DNA from: Bombus terrestris
Taxonomy: Eukaryota; Arthropoda; Insecta; Hymenoptera; Apidae
Length of the DNA: 64,000 nt
NCBI RefSeq assembly: GCF_910591885.1
Contig: NC_063279.1
Location: 14,632,001 to 14,696,000, forward strand
Direction of reading: 5' to 3'
The notes under the pieces were generated by a model, which saw only the letters and a program-made list of their open reading frames with translations, ran no database searches and had not been told where the DNA came from. This document shows positions 14,219 to 28,058 of this stretch, in pieces. The stretch's first letter is position 1. Each line of letters opens with the position of its first letter. Both the position numbers and the translations under genes were made by a program.

Positions 14219-14925
14219 CTGCATACTACATAACGTTACACGTTACATCGTAATACTACAGAACGTTATACGTTATGTCGTAATATTATTTAACATTATA
14301 CGTTATATCGTAATACTGTATAACTTTATACTTTATGTCGTAATACTATATAACGTTATAAGTTATATCCTAATACTATATAACGCTATACGCTATATCG
14401 TAATGCTATACAGCGTTATACGTTATATCCTAATACTATATAACGTTATACGTTATATCTTAATATTGTATTACGTTATACGTTATAACATAATACTATA
14501 TAACGTTATACGTTATATCGTAATACTATGTAACGTTATACGTAGTAACTGCATACTAGATAACGTTATACATTATATCGTAATACTATGTAACGTTATA
14601 CGTTATATCGTAATAATATAGAACGTTATACGTTGTAACTGCATACTACATAACGTTATACGTTATATCGTAATGTGATATAACGTTATACGTTATATTG
14701 TAATACTATATAACGTTATACGTTGTAACGGTATACTACATAACGTTATACGTTATATCGTAATAGTATATAACGTTATAGGTTATATCGTAATAGTATA
14801 TAACGTTATACGTTATATCGTAATACTATATAACATTAAACGTTATATCGTAATACTATATAAGGTTATGCGTTGTAACTGTATACTGCATAACGTTATA
14901 CGTTATATCGTAATGTTATATAACG
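14219..14925 (+). repeat. Region I HOR copy d, truncated at the junction with Region II
   Basis: The copy begins with the usual landmark and follows copy c at an offset of 3,405 for about 400 bp. It then switches to the pattern of copy c near 13,198-13,490, at an offset of 1,436, using a stretch common to both places. After about 14,925 it no longer matches any Region I copy and enters the CGGTATACCAC / TATCATAATATTATA pattern of Region II. The edge is approximate because the flanking monomers are themselves similar. Confidence 0.82.
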
Positions 14926-15133
14926 TTATACGTTATATCGTAATACTATACAACGTTATGCGTTGTAACGGTATACCACATAACGTTATACGTTATATCA
15001 TAATATTATATAACGTTATACGTTATATCGCAATACTATGTAACGTTATGAGTTGTAACGTTATACTACATAACGTTATACGTGGTAACGGTATACTACA
15101 TAACGTTATACGTTATATAGTAATATTATATAA

Positions 15134-15165
15134 CGTTATATCGTAATATTATAATAACATTATAT
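15134..15165 (+). repeat. Heptamer-loss junction element 1
   Basis: Here a half monomer of 8 bp (CGTTATAT) is followed by a 24-bp monomer reading CGTAATATTATAATAACATT. Both look like loss of a CGTTATA heptamer. The element is followed by the CGCTATGCGCTATATCG segment and recurs at 16261, 18088 and 19871, marking the start of Region II sub-units. Confidence 0.8.
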
Positions 15166-15180
15166 CGTAATAGTATATAA

Positions 15181-16260
15181 CGCTATGCGCTATATCGTAA
15201 TGCTATACAGCGTTATACGTTATATCCTAATACTATATAACGTTATACGTTATATCTTAATATTGTATTACGTTATACGTTATAACATAATACTATATAA
15301 CGTTATACGTTATATCGTAATACTATATAGCGCTATAAGTTATATCGTAATACTATATAACGTTATACGTTATATCGTAATGCTATACAGCGTTATACGT
15401 TCTATCGTAATATTGTCTAACGTTATACGTTATATCTTAATAGTGTATAACGTGGCACGTTGTAACATATTACTATATAAAGTTATACGTTATATCGTAT
15501 TACTATATAACGTTATGCGTTCTATCCTAATACTATACAACGTTACACGTAACATCGTAATATTATAGGACGTTGTACGTTGTATCGTAATATTATATAA
15601 CTTTATACGTTATAACATAATGCTATATAACGTTATGTGTTATATCGTAATACTACATAACGTTATACGATATATCGTAATAGTATGTAACGTTATACAT
15701 TATATCGTAACACTATATAGCGTTATACGTTATATCGTAATACTATATAACGTTATACGTTGTAACGGTATACTACATAACGTTATACGTTATATCGTAA
15801 TGTGATATAACGTTATACGTTATATTGTAATACTATATAACGTTATACGTTGTAACTGTATTCTACATAACGTTATACGTTATATCGTAATACTATACAA
15901 CGTTCTACGTTATATCTTAATGCTATACAACGTTATACGTTACATCGTAATACTATATAACGTTATGCGTTGTAACGGTATACTGCATAACGTTATACGT
16001 TATATCATAATATTATATAACGTTATACGTTATATCGTAATACTATGTAACGTTATACGTTGTAACGGTATAGTACATAACGTTATACGTTATATAGTAA
16101 TAGTATATTACGTTATACGTTATATCGTAATACTATATAACGTTAGACGTTATATCGTAATACTATATAACGTTATGCGTTGTAACGTTATACTACATAA
16201 CGTTATACGTTGTAACGGTATACTACATAACGTTATACGTTATATAGTAATATTATATAA
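15181..16260 (+). repeat. Divergent Region II segment with many private variants
   Basis: Monomers here carry unusual combinations such as AATATTGTCTAACG, CGTGGCACGTTGTAAC, ACATATTACTATATAAAG and ATAGGACGTTGTACG. Many of these combinations are not seen elsewhere in the window. The 78-bp stretch 15,497-15,574 does reappear at 19,109-19,186, at an offset of 3,612 that fits no local HOR. Higher divergence suggests an older or less homogenised part of the array, as is often found at satellite block edges. That reading is an inference. Confidence 0.7.
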
Positions 16261-16292
16261 CGTTATATCGTAATATTATAATAACATCATAT
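16261..16292 (+). repeat. Heptamer-loss junction element 2
   Basis: This is the same 8 + 24 bp arrangement as at 15134, 1,127 bp downstream. It has AACATCATATCG in place of AACATTATATCG. Confidence 0.8.
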
Positions 16293-16889
16293 CGAAATAG
16301 TATATAACGCTATACGCTATATCGTAATGCTATACAGCGTTATACGTTATATCCTAATACTATATAACGTTATACGTTATATCTTAATATTGTATTACGT
16401 TATACGTTATAACATTATACTATATAACGTTATACGTTATATCGTAATACTATGTAACGTTATACGTAGTAACTGCATACTAGATAACGTTATACATTAT
16501 ATTGTAATATTATATACCGTTATACGTTATATCTTAATACTATGTAACGTTATACGTTGTAACGGTATACTACATAACGTTATACGTTATATCGTAATGT
16601 GGTATAACGTTATACGTTATATTGTAATACTATATAACGTTATACGTTGTAACTGTATTCTACATAACGTTATACGTTATATCGTAATATTATTTAACGT
16701 TATACGTTATATCGTAATACTATATAACGTTATACGTTGTAACTGTATTCTACATAACGTTATACGTTATATCGTAATACTATACAACGTTCTACGTTAT
16801 ATCTTAATGCTATACAACGTTATACGTTACATCGTAATACTATATAACGTTATGCGTTGTAACGGTATACTGCATAACGTTATACGTTA

Positions 16890-17600
16890 TATCGTAATAC
16901 TATATAGCATTATACGTTATATCGTAATAGTATGGCGTTATACGTTATGTCGTAATACTATATAACGTTATACATTATATCGTAATACTATATAACGTTA
17001 TACGTTATATCGAAATACTATACAACGTTATACGTTATATCGCAATACTACGTAACGTTATACGTAGTAACTGCATACTACAAAACGTCACACGTTATAT
17101 CGTAATGTTATATAACGTTATACATTATATCGTAATACTATGTAACGTTATACGTTGTAGCGGTATACTACATAACGTTATACGTTATATCGTAATGTTA
17201 TATAACGTTATACGTTATATCGTAATACTATATAACGTTATACGTTGTAACTGTATACTACATAACGTTATACGTTATATCGTAATATTATATGACGTTA
17301 TATCGTAATGTCGTAATGTGTTATATCGTAATACTATATAACGTTATACGTTATGTCGTAATACTATACAACGTTATACGTTATATCGTAATACTATATA
17401 GCATTATACGTTATATCGTAATAGTATAGCGTTATACGTTATATCGTAATACTATATAACGTTAAACGTTATATCGTAACAGTATATAACGTTATACGTT
17501 GTAACTGTATACTACATAACGTTATGCGTTATATCGTAGTGTTATATAACGTTATACGTTATATTGTAATAGTATAGCGTTATACGTTATGTCGTAATAC
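16890..17600 (+). repeat. Dispersed segment shared with 22.44-22.75 kb and 24.96-25.65 kb
   Basis: The order AGTATGGCG 28-mer, TACATTATATCG, CGAAATACTATACAACG, CGCAATACTACGTAACG, TACAAAACGTCACACG and TTGTAGCGGTATAC is found here, again from about 22,440 and again from about 24,970. The offset to the last copy is about 8,072. This shows exchange across much of Region II. Confidence 0.78.
17296..17326 (+). repeat. 8+8+15-bp irregular spacer element
   Basis: Between normal monomers the sequence reads CGTTATAT, CGTAATGT, then a 15-mer CGTAATGTGTTATAT before the next CGTAATAC. Every break falls on the 7/8-bp sub-unit lattice. Copies are at 22134, 24664, 25368, 42560, 43412 and 59177. Confidence 0.82.
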
Positions 17601-18087
17601 TATATAACGTTATACATTATATCGTAATACTATATAACGTTATACGTTATATCGAAATACTATACAACGTTATACGTTATATCGTAATACTATGTAACGT
17701 TATACGTTGTAACGGTATACTACATAACGTTATACGTTATATCGTAATGTGATATAACGTTATACGTTATATTGTAATACTATATAACGTTATACGTTGT
17801 AACTGTATACTACATAACGTTATACGTTATATCGTAATATTATATGACGTTATATGTTATATCGTAATACTATATAACGTTATACGTTATATCGTAATAC
17901 TATATAACGTTATGCGTTGTAACGGTATACTACATAACGTTATACGTTATATCATAATATTATATAACGTTATACGTTATATCGTAATACTATGTAACGT
18001 TATGAGTTGTAACGTTATACTACATAACGTTATACGTTGTAACGGTATACTACATAACGTTATACGTTATATAGTAATATTATATAA

Positions 18088-18119
18088 CGTTATATCGTAA
18101 TATTATAATAAGATTATAT
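18088..18119 (+). repeat. Heptamer-loss junction element 3
   Basis: This is the same arrangement, 1,827 bp after element 2, with AAGATTATATCG. Element 4 shares this change, in agreement with the 1,783-bp duplication. Confidence 0.8.
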
Positions 18120-18209
18120 CGTAATAGTATATAACGCTATACGCTATATCGTAATGCTATAAAGCGTTATACGTTATATACTAATACTATATAACGTTAT
18201 ACGTTATAT

Positions 18210-18329
18210 CGTAATACTATATAGCTCTATACGTTATATCGTAATACTATATAGCTCTATACGTTATATCGTAATACTATATAGCTCTATACGTTATATC
18301 GTAATACTATATAGCTCTATACGTTATGT
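18210..18329 (+). repeat. Run of four AGCTCTA-type monomers
   Basis: Four consecutive 30-bp monomers carry TATAGCTCTATACG in place of TATAACGTTATACG. Matching four-copy runs are at 19993-20112, 21131-21250 and 23661-23780. In Region I this monomer mostly occurs as pairs. The change removes the central AACGTT palindrome and one CpG. Confidence 0.9.
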
Positions 18330-19870
18330 CGTAATACTATATAGCGTTATACGTTATATCGTAATACTATATAACGTTATACGTTATATCGTAATAATAT
18401 AGAACGTTATACGTAGTAACTGCATACTACATAACGTTATACGTTATATCGTAATGTGATATAACGTTATACGTTATATTGTAATACTATATAACGTTAT
18501 ACGTTGTAACGGTACACTACATAACGTTATACGTTATATCGTAATAGTATATAACGTTATACGTTATATCGTAATACTATATAACATTAAACGTTATATT
18601 GTAATACTATATAAGGTTATGCGTTGTAACTGTATACTGCATAACGTTATACGTTCTATCGTAATACTATATAGCATTATACGTTATATCGTAATAGTAT
18701 AGCGTTATACGTTATGTCGTAATACTATATAACGTTATACGTTGTAACGGTGTACTACATAACGTTTTACGTTATATTGTAATGGTATATGACGTTATAC
18801 GTTATATCGTAATAATATAGAACGTTATACGTTATATCGTAATACTATGTAACGTTATACGTTATATCGTAATACTATATAGCTCTATACGTTATATCGT
18901 AATACTATATAGCATTATACGTTATATCGTAATACTATATAGCTCTATGCGTTATATCGTAATACTATATAGCTCTATACGTTATATCGTAATACTATAT
19001 AACGTTATACGTTATATCGTAATAATATAGAACGTTATACGTAGTAACTGCATACTACATAACGTTATACGTTATATCGTAATGTGATATAACGTTATAC
19101 GTTATATTGTATTACTATATAACGTTATGCGTTCTATCCTAATACTATACAACGTTACACGTAACATCGTAATATTATAGGACGTTATACGTTGTAACTG
19201 TATACTACATAACGTTATGCGTTATATCGTAGTGTTATATAACGTTATACGTTATATTGTAATAGTATAGCGTTATACGTTATGTCGTAATACTATATAA
19301 CATTATACATTATATCGTAATACTATATAACGTTATACGTTATATCGAAATACTATACAACGTTATACGTTATATCGTAATACTATGTAACGTTATACGT
19401 AGTAACTGCATACTACAAAACGTCACACGTTATATCGTAATGTTATATAACGTTATACGTTATATCGTAATACTATGTAACGTTATACGTTGTAACGGTA
19501 TACTACATAACGTTATACGTTATATCGTAATGTGATATAACGTTATACGTTATATTGTAATACTATATAACGTTATACGTTGTAACTGTATACTACATAA
19601 CGTTATACGTTATATCGTAATATTATATGACGTTATATGTTATATCGTAATACTATATAACGTTATACGTTATATCGTAATACTATATAACGTTATGCGT
19701 TGTAACGGTATACTACATAACGTTATACGTTATATCATAATATTATATAACGTTATACGTTATATCGTAATACTATGTAACGTTATGAGTTGTAACGTTA
19801 TACTACATAACGTTATACGTTGTAACGGTATACTACATAACGTTATACGTTATATAGTAATATTATATAA

Positions 19871-19902
19871 CGTTATATCGTAATATTATAATAAGATTAT
19901 AT
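19871..19902 (+). repeat. Heptamer-loss junction element 4
   Basis: This is the same arrangement as element 3, exactly 1,783 bp downstream and with the same AAGATT variant. Confidence 0.8.
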
Positions 19903-20214
19903 CGTAATAGTATATAACGCTATACGCTATATCGTAATGCTATAAAACGTTATACGTTATATACTAATACTATATAACGTTATACGTTATATCGTAATAC
20001 TATATAGCTCTATACGTTATATCGTAATACTATATAGCTCTATACGTTATATCGTAATACTATATAGCTCTATACGTTATATCGTAATACTATATAGCTC
20101 TATACGTTATGTCGTAATACTATATAGCGTTATACGTTATATCGTAATACTATATAACGTTATACGTTATATCGTAATAATATAGAACGTTATACGTAGT
20201 ACCTGCATACTACA

Positions 20215-22744
20215 TAACGTTATACGTTATATCGTAATGTGATATAACGTTATACGTTATATTGTAATACTATATAACGTTATACGTTGTAACGGTACAC
20301 TACATAACGTTATACGTTATATCGTAATAGTATATAACGTTATACGTTATATCGTAATACTATATAACATTAAACGTTATATTGTAATACTATATAAGGT
20401 TATGCGTTGTAACTGTATACTGCATAACGTTATACGTTCTATCGTAATACTATATAGCATTATACGTTATATCGTAATAGTATAGCGTTATACGTTATGT
20501 CGTAATACTATATAACGTTATACGTTGTAACGGTGTACTACATAACGTTTTACGTTATATTGTAATGGTATATGACGTTATACGTTATATCGTAATAATA
20601 TAGAACGTTATACGTTATATCGTAATACTATGTAACGTTATACGTTATATCGTAATACTATATAGCTCTATACGTTATATCGTAATACTATATAGCATTA
20701 TACGTTATATCGTAATACTATATAGCTCTATACGTTATATCGTAATACTATATAGCTCTATACGTTATATCGTAATACTATATAACGTTATACGTTATAT
20801 CGTAATAATATAGAACGTTATACGTAGTAACTGCATACTACATAACGTTATACGATATATCGTAATAGTATGTAACGTTATACATTATATCGTAACACTA
20901 TATAGCGTTATACGTTATATCGTAATACTATATAACGTTATACGTTGTAACCGTCTACTACGTAACGTTATTCTTTATATAGTAATACTATATAACGTTA
21001 TGCGTTATATCCTAATACTATACAACGTTATACGTTACATCGTAATACTATAGAACGTTATACGTTATATCGTAATATCATATAACGTTATACGTTATAT
21101 CGTAATACTATATAACGTTATACGTTATATCGTAATACTATATAGCTCTATACGTTATATCGTAATACTATATAGCTCTATACGTTATATCGTAATACTA
21201 TATAGCTCTATACGTTATATCGTAATACTATATAGCTCTATACGTTATGTCGTAATACTATATAACGTTATACGTTATATCGTAATAATATAGAACGTTA
21301 TACGTAGTAACTGCATACTACATAACGTTATACGTTATATCGTAATGTGATATAACGTTATACGTTATATTGTAATACTATATAACGTTATACGTTGTAA
21401 CGGTACACTACATAACGTTATACGTTATATCGTAATAGTATATAACGTTATACGTTATATCGTAATACTATATAACATTAAACGTTATATCGTAATACTA
21501 TATAAGGATATGCGTTGTAACTGTATACTGCATAACGTTATACGTTCTATCGTAATACTATATAGCATTATACGTTATATCGTAATAGTATAGCGTTATA
21601 CGTTATGTCGTAATACTATATAGCGTTATACGTTGTAACGGTGTACTACATAACGTTTTACGTTATATTGTAATGGTATATGACGTTATACGTTATATCG
21701 TAATAATATAGAACGTTATACGTTATATCGTAATACTATGTAACGTTATACGTTGTAACGGTATACTACATAACGTTATACGTTATATCGTAATGTTATA
21801 TAATGTTATACGTTATATCGTAATACTATATAACGTTATACGTTGTAACGGTATACTACATAACGTTATACTTTATATTGTAATACTATATAACGTTATA
21901 CATTATATCGTAATACTATATGACGTTATACGTTATATCGAAATACTATACAACGTTATACGTTATATCGTAATACTATGTAACGTTATACGTGGTAACT
22001 GCATACTACATAACGTTATACGTTATATCGTAATGTTATATAACGTTATACGTTATATCGTAATACTATGTAATGTTATACGTTGTAACGGTATACTACA
22101 TAACGTTATACGTTATATCGTAATATTATATAACGTTATATCGTAATGTCGTAATATGTTATATCGTAATACTATATAACGTTATACGTTATGTCGTAAT
22201 ACTATACAACGTTATACGTTATATCGTAATACTATATAACGTTATACGTTGTAGCGGCATACTACATAACGTTATACTTTATATAGTAATGCTATACAAC
22301 GTTATGCGTTATATTCTAACACTATACAACGTTATACGTTACATCGTAGTACTATAGAACGTTATACGTTATATCGTAATTATATATAACGTTCTAAGTT
22401 ATATCGAAATACTATACAACGTTATACGTTATATCGTAATACTATATAGCATTATACGTTATATCGTAATAGTATGGCGTTATACGTTATGTCGTAATAC
22501 TATATAACGTTATACATTATATCGTAATACTATATAACGTTATACGTTATATCGAAATACTATACAACGTTATACGTTATATCGCAATACTACGTAACGT
22601 TATACGTAGTAACTGCATACTACAAAACGTCACACGTTATATCGTAATGTTATATAACGTTATACATTATATCGTAATACTATGTAACGTTATACGTTGT
22701 AGCGGTATACTACATAACGTTATACGTTATATCGTAATATTATA
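20215..22744 (+). repeat. 2,530-bp HOR unit, first copy
   Basis: This unit is repeated immediately downstream with an exact offset of 2,530 (20,233 to 22,763; 21,131 to 23,661; 22,134 to 24,664). By eye I found only a handful of substitutions, such as ATTCTTT against ATACTTT near 20,970 and AATATGTT against AATGTGTT near 22,156. The high identity points to a recent duplication. Its left part is also the second member of the 1,783-bp pair, so the HORs overlap. Confidence 0.88.
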
Positions 22745-25274
22745 TAACGTTATACGTTATATCGTAATGTGATATAACGTTATACGTTATATTGTAATAC
22801 TATATAACGTTATACGTTGTAACGGTACACTACATAACGTTATACGTTATATCGTAATAGTATATAACGTTATACGTTATATCGTAATACTATATAACAT
22901 TAAACGTTATATTGTAATACTATATAAGGTTATGCGTTGTAACTGTATACTGCATAACGTTATACGTTCTATCGTAATACTATATAGCATTATACGTTAT
23001 ATCGTAATAGTATAGCGTTATACGTTATGTCGTAATACTATATAACGTTATACGTTGTAACGGTGTACTACATAACGTTTTACGTTATATTGTAATGGTA
23101 TATGACGTTATACGTTATATCGTAATAATATAGAACGTTATACGTTATATCGTAATACTATGTAACGTTATACGTTATATCGTAATACTATATAGCTCTA
23201 TACGTTATATCGTAATACTATATAGCATTATACGTTATATCGTAATACTATATAGCTCTATACGTTATATCGTAATACTATATAGCTCTATACGTTATAT
23301 CGTAATACTATATAACGTTATACGTTATATCGTAATAATATAGAACGTTATACGTAGTAACTGCATACTACATAACGTTATACGATATATCGTAATAGTA
23401 TGTAACGTTATACATTATATCGTAACACTATATAGCGTTATACGTTATATCGTAATACTATATAACGTTATACGTTGTAACCGTCTACTACGTAACGTTA
23501 TACTTTATATAGTAATACTATATAACGTTATGCGTTATATCCTAATACTATACAACGTTATACGTTACATCGTAATACTATAGAACGTTATACGTTATAT
23601 CGTAATATCATATAACGTTATACGTTATATCGTAATACTATATAACGTTATACGTTATATCGTAATACTATATAGCTCTATACGTTATATCGTAATACTA
23701 TATAGCTCTATACGTTATATCGTAATACTATATAGCTCTATACGTTATATCGTAATACTATATAGCTCTATACGTTATGTCGTAATACTATATAACGTTA
23801 TACGTTATATCGTAATAATATAGAACGTTATACGTAGTAACTGCATACTACATAACGTTATACGTTATATCGTAATGTGATATAAAGTTATACGTTATAT
23901 TGTAATACTATATAACGTTATACGTTGTAACGGTACACTACATAACGTTATACGTTATATCGTAATAGTATATAACGTTATACGTTATATCGTAATACTA
24001 TATAACATTAAACGTTATATCGTAATACTATATAAGGATATGCGTTGTAACTGTATACTGCATAACGTTATACGTTCTATCGTAATACTATATAGCATTA
24101 TACGTTATATCGTAATAGTATAGCGTTATACGTTATGTCGTAATACTATATAGCGTTATACGTTGTAACGGTGTACTACATAACGTTTTACGTTATATTG
24201 TAATGGTATATGACGTTATACGTTATATCGTAATAATATAGAACGTTATACGTTATATCGTAATACTATGTAACGTTATACGTTGTAACGGTATACTACA
24301 TAACGTTATACGTTATATCGTAATGTTATATAACGTTATACGTTATATCGTAATACTATATAACGTTATACGTTGTAACGGTATACTACATAACGTTATA
24401 CTTTATATTGTAATACTATATAACGTTATACATTATATCGTAATACTATATAACGTTATACGTTATATCGAAATACTATACAACGTTATACGTTATATCG
24501 TAATACTATGTAACGTTATACGTGGTAACTGCATACTACATAACGTTATACGTTATATCGTAATGTTATATAACGTTATACGTTATATCGTAATACTATG
24601 TAATGTTATACGTTGTAACGGTATACTACATAACGTTATACGTTATATCGTAATATTATATAACGTTATATCGTAATGTCGTAATGTGTTATATCGTAAT
24701 ACTATATAACGTTATACGTTATGTCGTAATACTATACAACGTTATACGTTATATCGTAATACTATATAACGTTATACGTTGTAGCGGCATACTACATAAC
24801 GTTATACTTTATATAGTAATGCTATACAACGTTATGCGTTATATTCTAACACTATACAACGTTATACGTTACATCGTAGTACTATAGAACGTTATACGTT
24901 ATATCGTAATGATATATAACGTTCTAAGTTATATCGAAATACTATACAACGTTATACGTTATATCGTAATACTATATAGCATTATACGTTATATCGTAAT
25001 AGTATGGCGTTATACGTTATGTCGTAATACTATATAACGTTATACATTATATCGTAATACTATATAACGTTATACGTTATATCGAAATACTATACAACGT
25101 TATACGTTATATCGCAATACTACGTAACGTTATACGTAGTAACTGCATACTACAAAACGTCACACGTTATATCGTAATGTTATATAACGTTATACATTAT
25201 ATCGTAATACTATGTAACGTTATACGTTGTAGCGGTATACTACATAACGTTATACGTTATATCGTAATATTATA
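22745..25274 (+). repeat. 2,530-bp HOR unit, second copy
   Basis: This is the second copy of the unit beginning at about 20,215. The two diverge abruptly after about 25,275, where the array continues with the GTAACTGTATACTAC type. No indel separates the two copies, because the offset is the same at the start, middle and end. Confidence 0.88.
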
Positions 25275-26049
25275 TAACGTTATACGTTATATCGTAATAC
25301 TATATAACGTTATACGTTGTAACTGTATACTACATAACGTTATACGTTATATCGTAATATTATATGACGTTATATCGTAATGTCGTAATGTGTTATATCG
25401 TAATACTATATAACGTTATATGTTATGTCGTAATACTATACAACGTTATACGTTATATCGTAATACTATATAGCATTATACGTTATATCGTAATAGTATA
25501 GCGTTATACGTTATATCGTAATACTATATAACGTTAAACGTTATATCGTAACAGTATATAACGTTATACGTTGTAACTGTATACTACATAACGTTATGCG
25601 TTATATCGTAGTGTTATATAACGTTATACGTTATATTGTAATAGTATAGCGTTATACGTTATGTCGTAATACTATATAACGTTATACATTATATCGTAAT
25701 ACTATATAACGTTATACGTTATATCGAAATACTATACAACGTTATACGTTATATCGTAATACTATGTAACGTTATACGTAGTAACTGCATACTACAAAAC
25801 GTCACACGTTATATCGTAATGTTATATAACGTTATACGTTATATCGTAATACTATGTAACGTTATACGTTGTAACGGTATACTACATAACGTTATACGTT
25901 ATATCGTAATGTGATATAACGTTATACGTTATATTGTAATACTATATAACGTTATACGTTGTAACTGTATACTACATAACGTTATACGTTATATCGTAAT
26001 ATTATATGACGTTATATGTTATATCGTAATACTATATAACGTTATACGT
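25275..26049 (+). repeat. Region II tail, repeats 17.2-18.0 kb
   Basis: The segment follows 17,200-17,900 at an offset of about 8,072, including the 8+8+15 element (25,368) and the TATCGTAGTG monomer (25,608 matching 17,534). It leaves that pattern at about 26,050, where GCAGTATACG monomers begin. Confidence 0.8.
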
Positions 26050-26560
26050 TATGTCGTAATACTATACAGCGTTATGCGTTATATCGTAATACTATATAGC
26101 AGTATACGTTATATCGTAATAGTATAGCGTTATACGTTATATCGTAATACTATATAACGTTATACATTATATCGTAATACTATGTAACGTTATACGTTGT
26201 AACGGTATACAACATAACGTTATACTTTATATCGGAATATTATATAACGTTATACGTTATATCGTAATGCTATACAGCGTTATACGTAATATTGTAATAC
26301 TATATAACGTTATACGTTGTAACTGTATACTACATAACGTTATACGTTATATCGTAATATTATATGACGTAATATGTAATATCGTAATACTATATAACGT
26401 TATACGTTATGTCGTAATACTATACAACGTTATACGTTATATCGTAATACTATATAGCAGTATACGTTATATCGTAATAGTATAGCGTTATACGTTATAT
26501 CGTAATACTATATAACGTTATACATTATATTGTAATGCTATATAACGTTATACGTTGTAA

Positions 26561-27400
26561 CTGTAGACTACACAACGTTATACGTTATATCGAAATACTA
26601 TACAACGTTATACGTTATATCGTAATACTATGTAACGTTATACGTTGTAACTGTATACTACATAATGTTATACGTTATATCGTAATGTGATATAACGTTA
26701 TACGTTATATCGTAATGTGATATAACGTTATACGTTATATCGTAATGTGATATAACGTTATACGTTATATTGTAATACTATATAACGTTACACGTTGTAA
26801 CTGTATACTACATAACGTTATGCGTAATATCGTAATGTTATATAACGTTATACGTTATATTGTAATACTTTGTAACGTTATACGTTGTAACTGTATACTA
26901 CATAACGTTATACGTTATATCGTAATGTGATATAACGTTATACGTTATATTGTAATACTTTGTAACGTTATACGTTGTAACTGTAGACTACATAACGTTA
27001 TACGTTATATCGAAATACTATACAACGTTATACGTTATATCGTAATACTATGTAACGTTATACGTTGTAACTGTATACTACATAATGTTATACGTTATAT
27101 CGTAATGTGATATAACGTTATACGTTATATCGTAATGTGATATAACGTTATACGTTATATCGTAATGTGATATAACGTTATACGTTATATCGTAATGTGA
27201 TATAACGTTATACGTTATATTGTAATACTATATAACGTTACACGTTGTAACTGTATACTACATAACGTTATGCGTAATATCGTAATGTTATATAACGTTA
27301 TACGTTATATTGTAATACTTTGTAACGTTATACGTTGTAACTGTATACTACATAACGTTATACGTTATATCGTAATGTGATATAACGTTACACGTTATAT
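26561..27400 (+). repeat. 420-bp tandem duplication with a gained monomer
   Basis: The block starting CTGTAGACTACACAACG at 26,561 starts again at 26,981, 420 bp later. The first copy has three TGTGATATA monomers in a row (26,681-26,770). The second has four (27,101-27,220). The copies diverge at about 27,400. Confidence 0.85.
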
Positions 27401-28058
27401 TGTAATACTATATAACGTTATACGTTGTAACTGTATACTACATAACGTTATACGTTATATCGTAAGGTTATATAACGTTATACGTTATATCGTAATACTT
27501 TATAACGTTATACGTTGTAACTGTATACTACATAACGTTATACGTTATATCGTTATATTATATGACGTTATACGTTATATCGTAACAGTATATAACGTTA
27601 TACGTTGTAACTGTATACTACATAACGTTATGCGTTATATCGTAATGTTATATAACGTTATACGTTATATTGTAATACTTTGTAACGTTATACGTTGTAA
27701 CTGTATACTACATAACGTTACACGTTATCTCGTAGTGTTATATAACTTTATACGTTCTAACGGAATACTACATAACGTTATACGTTATATCGTAATATTA
27801 TATGACGTTATATGTTATATCGTAATACTATATAGAAATATACGTTATATCGTAATAATATAGCGTTATTCGTTATGTCGTAATACTATATAACGTTATA
27901 CATTATATCGTAATACTATATAACGCTATACGTTATATCGAAATACTATACCACGTTATACGTTAGATCGTAATACTATGTAACGTTATACGTAGTAACT
28001 GCATACTACATAACGTTATACATTATATCGTAATGTTATATAACGTTATACGTTATAT

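Larger units (their letters stand above)
1..14925 (+). repeat. Region I: 4.26-kb higher-order repeat family
   Basis: The block starting with CTGCATACTACATAACG and followed by the TTACACGTTACATCG variant recurs at 1, 4260, 10814 and 14219. The segment with the variant word CGCTATACGCTATATCG recurs with it, near 175, 4434, 10988 and 14393. Between these landmarks the order of variant monomers is the same, so this is a true higher-order repeat and not just monomer similarity. The family is marked by monomers with TATAGCTCTATACG, by 28-bp monomers containing AGTATAGCG, and by a TTATTTAACATTA monomer followed by one with TACTTTATGTCG. The four copies differ by large indels described separately. 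The right edge is set where copy d stops following copies a-c. Confidence 0.93.
17690..20850 (+). repeat. 1,783-bp tandem HOR pair
   Basis: The stretch about 17,690-19,070 is repeated at about 19,470-20,850 with a constant offset of 1,783. Checked landmarks are 17,709 to 19,492, the junction element 18,088 to 19,871, and the AGCTCTA run 18,210 to 19,993. Upstream, 17,534 and 19,228 match at an offset of only 1,694, so an indel of 89 bp separates the copies there. Few base differences are visible, for example CTCTATGCG at about 18,945 against CTCTATACG. Confidence 0.85.
14926..26049 (+). repeat. Region II: mosaic of 1.1-2.5-kb HORs
   Basis: This block mixes monomers of Region I (AGCTCTA type, GTGTACTAC type) with types that dominate Region III (CGAAATACTATACAACG, CTGTATACTAC, TGTGATATA). 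Repeats recur at 1,127, 1,827, 1,783 and 2,530 bp, and long-range matches at about 8,072 bp link 17,105 to 25,177. The right edge is set just before the first GCAGTATACG monomer (26,098) and the first CGGAATATTATA monomer (26,232), which mark Region III. The edges are gradual, so the block is best seen as a transition zone between two HOR families. Confidence 0.82.

Noticed and set aside
15181..16260. A different satellite family in the divergent Region II segment
   Set aside because: The monomers are still 30 bp, in the same orientation and clearly related to the consensus. Only the variant load is higher.
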